Assembly: GCF_001601575.1 (NCBI RefSeq)
Contig: NZ_LOHZ01000043.1
Location: 1 to 64,000 of the forward strand
Reading direction: 5' to 3'
DNA from: Thermovenabulum gondwanense
GTDB lineage: Bacteria; Bacillota; Thermosediminibacteria; Thermosediminibacterales; Thermosediminibacteraceae
Length of the DNA stretch: 64,000 bases
A model generated the notes under the pieces. That model searched no databases. It saw nothing but the letters and a program-made list of their open reading frames with translations, and was not told where the DNA came from. Positions 62,071 through 64,000 of the stretch are shown here, piece after piece (position 1 is the first letter of the stretch; each line of letters opens with the position of its first letter). The translations under genes and the position numbers were made by a program.

Positions 62071-62541
62071 ATGTTTGAAGGCAAAAAAATAGTCATTGTA
62101 GGAGACAGGGATGGCGTTCCCGGCCCTGCAATTGAAGCGTGCATGAAAACCACAAAAGGTGAAGTGGTATTTGCTACCACCGAATGCTTTGTCTGAACAG
62201 CCGCCGGTGCGATGGACCTGGAGGTCCAAAAAAGGATAAAAGAATTTGCCGAACAATACGGCCCGGAAAACGTCGTGGTCATTCTCGGGGGTGCGGAACC
62301 CGAAGCAGCGGGAATTGCAGCGGAAACCGTTACCAATGGCGATCCTACTTTTGCAGGTCCTCTGGCAGGAGTATCCCTTGGACTTGCCGTTTACCACATT
62401 GTGGAACCTGAAGTAAAAGAAGCAGTGGATAAGGATGTGTATGAAGAAAATGTGGGCATCATGGAAATGGTACTGGACGTGGAGGGGCTCAGCTCGGAAG
62501 TAAGAAAGTACAGGGAGCAGTACTCCAAATATAAAGCTTAA
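62071..62541 (+). CDS. grdA: Glycine reductase selenoprotein A
   Basis: Carries the carboxymethyl-selenoether intermediate between proteins B and C. The reading frame contains UGA at 62194-62196 (codon 42) in the context [13 protein letters not shown], the known selenocysteine site, so the gene is intact at 156 residues and not a pseudogene. A start after the UGA would lose the active site. ATG start behind AAGGAGG. Confidence 0.95.
62213..62228 (+). promoter_or_regulatory. Probable SECIS hairpin of grdA
   Basis: TGGACC and GGTCCA pair perfectly around the loop TGGA, 16 bases after the UGA. Bacterial SECIS elements lie at this distance and often show a G-rich apical loop. Confidence 0.6.
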
Positions 62542-62556
62542 AGGGGGTTCCCTTTT

Positions 62557-63864
62557 ATGAAAAAATTCAGAGTGGTACACTATATTAATCAGTTCTTTGG
62601 TCAGATCGGCGGGGAAGAGAAAGCCGATATCCCTCCTTTAGATAAGGAGGGCCCGGTTGGTCCGGGAATGGCTTTCAACGCGGCTTTTTCCGGAGAAGCG
62701 GAAATAGTAGGAACTGTAATTTGCGGTGACAGCTATTTCAATGAAAACCTTGAGCAGGCATTAAAGGACGTTCTGGAGAGGATAAAAAAATACGAACCGG
62801 ACCTGGTAATTGCAGGGCCTGCTTTTAATGCGGGGCGCTACGGCATGGCCTGCGGCAGGCTCTGCAAGGCGGTTAAAGAAACCCTCAATATCCCTGCAGT
62901 TACCGGTATGTTTATGGAAAACCCGGGAGTGGAAGTATACAAAAAAGATGTGTATATCGTTGAGACCGCAGGATCGGCTGCAGGTATGAGAGAAGCGGTT
63001 CCCAAAATGGCAAAATTGGCTCTAAAACTCGCTAAAGGAGAAGAAATAGGCCTTCCCCGGGAGGAAGGGTATATTCCCAGAGGCATAAGGAAAAACGTAT
63101 TTGTGAAAGAAAACGGAGCGATAAGGGCCGTGGATATGCTGGTTAAAAAATTGAAGGGTGAACCCTTTGTTACTGAATATCCCATGCCGGATTTTGACAG
63201 GGTAACTCCCGCGCCGGCTATAAAAGATCTGAAATCGGCAAAAATCGCCTTAGTAACATCAGGAGGCATAGTGCCAAAGGGGAATCCTGACAGGATTGAG
63301 GCATCCAGTGCTTCAAGGTTTGGTAAGTACGACATCGAAGGTGTGGACTTCTTGACCCCCGAAACCTTCCAGACGGCCCATGGAGGATATGATCCCACCT
63401 ATGCCAATCAGGATCCCAACCGGGTACTTCCCGTTGATGTAATGAGGGAATTAGAAAGGGAAGGCGTTATCGGCAAACTCCACAGATACTACTATGCAAC
63501 GGTGGGTAATGGAACTTCGGTAGGAAATGCGAAGAAGTTTGCTCAGGAAATAGCAAAAGAACTTGTGGCGGATGGTGTACAGGCGGTAATCCTTACCTCT
63601 ACCTGAGGGACGTGTACTCGTTGCGGTGCAACGATGGTAAAAGAACTGGAAAGGGCAGGCCTACCAACCGTTCATGTATGTACAATAGTTCCTATATCCC
63701 TGACGGTAGGAGCGAACAGAATCGTCCCCGCAGTTGCCATACCACATCCCCTTGGCAATCCGGCCCTTACAAAGGAACAGGAAAAAGAACTGAGAAGGAA
63801 ACTGGTATTAAAAGCGCTGAACGCACTGACCGTAGATGTAGACAGGCAGACCGTATTTGAGTAA
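62557..63864 (+). CDS. grdB: Glycine reductase complex component B, selenoprotein gamma subunit
   Basis: Cleaves the glycine Schiff base and passes the carboxymethyl group to selenoprotein A. UGA at 63604-63606 is codon 350, in the context LTST-U-GTCTRCGA, matching the known Sec350 with its Cys-x-x-Cys neighbour. Read through, the protein is 435 residues and continues with GANRIVPAVAIPHPLGNP. ATG start behind AAAGGGGG. Confidence 0.95.
63618..63634 (+). promoter_or_regulatory. Probable SECIS hairpin of grdB
   Basis: TCGTTGC and GCAACGA form a perfect 7-base stem with a GGT loop, 11 bases after the UGA, the classic bacterial SECIS geometry. Confidence 0.7.
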
Positions 63865-63875
63865 GGAGGGCGTTT

Positions 63876-64000
63876 ATGTCGGGTGCTGTTATTTCCGGTG
63901 CCAGCTACATTTTGGTCCACGTTCCCCACATCATGATGGTAGCTGGCACCACCCAGCTTTTAGAAAAAGATAATCCCCGTTCGGATTATTATAAAAAAGC
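63876..64000 (+). CDS. grdC: Glycine reductase component C, beta subunit (partial, runs off the window)
   Basis: Only the first 41 codons are present. The start MSGAVISGASYILVHVPHI with MVAGTTQLLEKDNP matches the N terminus of GrdC, the part of protein C that, with GrdD, releases acetyl phosphate. ATG start behind AAGGAGGG, eleven bases after the grdB stop. Order trxA-grdE-grdA-grdB-grdC is standard. Confidence 0.85.
   Translation, partial: MSGAVISGASYILVHVPHIMMVAGTTQLLEKDNPRSDYYKK

Noticed and set aside
62071-62541. grdA as a broken gene with an internal stop
   Set aside because: The UGA lies exactly in the conserved selenocysteine context of GrdA, and a hairpin follows. The gene is intact.
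62557-63864. grdB as two separate genes
   Set aside because: The UGA is codon 350 in the known Sec context with a 7-bp SECIS-like stem after it. One gene is read through.
1-64000. CRISPR arrays, insertion sequences, prophage genes, rRNA or tRNA genes
   Set aside because: I saw no regularly spaced repeats, transposase or integrase motifs, or tRNA-like folds ending in the usual TTCGAATC-type arm.

Overview
The window reads as one stretch of a low-GC, AT-rich chromosome from a strictly anaerobic, amino-acid-fermenting, spore-forming and probably thermophilic Firmicute. I infer something near the Thermosediminibacterales or Thermoanaerobacterales. The clues are spore photoproduct lyase, a selenocysteine-containing glycine reductase operon, branched-chain polyamine synthase BpsA (known from thermophiles), S-layer homology domains, a T-box, and frequent TTG/GTG starts behind strong Shine-Dalgarno sites. 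I see no phage, insertion sequence, rRNA, tRNA or CRISPR array.

Layout. 0-9 kb is housekeeping: a nucleosidase-like protein with spore photoproduct lyase, DNA polymerase I, dephospho-CoA kinase, lytic transglycosylase, nicotinate phosphoribosyltransferase, Ndk, a phosphoribosyltransferase and UppP. 9-17 kb is a LytS/LytR-type two-component system followed by a TAXI-TRAP transporter (its permease broken by a one-base frameshift), a DUF1850 protein, an FAH-family enzyme and an atypical SDR. A HEPN/MNT pair lies tail-to-tail with the SDR. 18-29.5 kb is a sigma-54-controlled catabolic region: an activator, then two transcription units, each with its own -24/-12 promoter and paired TTCA-N4-TGAA operators. 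They encode a beta-keto acid cleavage enzyme (BKACE/Kce family), a class III aminotransferase, a second TAXI-TRAP transporter, thiolase, both CoA-transferase subunits and glutamate dehydrogenase. Together they can turn a beta-keto or beta-amino acid into acetyl-CoA.

29.6-38.9 kb holds an SLH protein, BpsA, a T-box-controlled eukaryote-like IleRS, nitroreductase, an OGG1-type glycosylase, an SdpI/ArsR pair and a SIMPL-domain protein. 38.9-46.4 kb is a complete histidine operon in the order hisZ-G-D-C-B-H-A-F-IE. 46.6-52.8 kb is a second sigma-54 island: a PrpR-like activator, a -24/-12 promoter, isoaspartyl dipeptidase, a YfcC-type transporter and a secreted cyanophycinase-like peptidase. This gives a coherent route for using cyanophycin or a similar isoaspartyl polymer.

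52.9-56.3 kb encodes a soluble chemoreceptor carrying a C-terminal solute-binding domain, plus an orphan oligopeptide-binding lipoprotein. 56.4-60 kb is a TetR-regulated ABC-2 exporter behind a near-perfect promoter with three operators. The window ends in the glycine reductase operon (promoter, glycine riboswitch, terminator, trxA, grdE, grdA, grdB, start of grdC), with in-frame UGA codons in grdA and grdB read as selenocysteine.

The strongest candidates for something new are the BKACE-centred sigma-54 regulon, the cyanophycin-use island, the reversed soluble chemoreceptor/solute-binding fusion, and a gene whose ribosome-binding site and start codon are separated by a perfect 14-bp hairpin.
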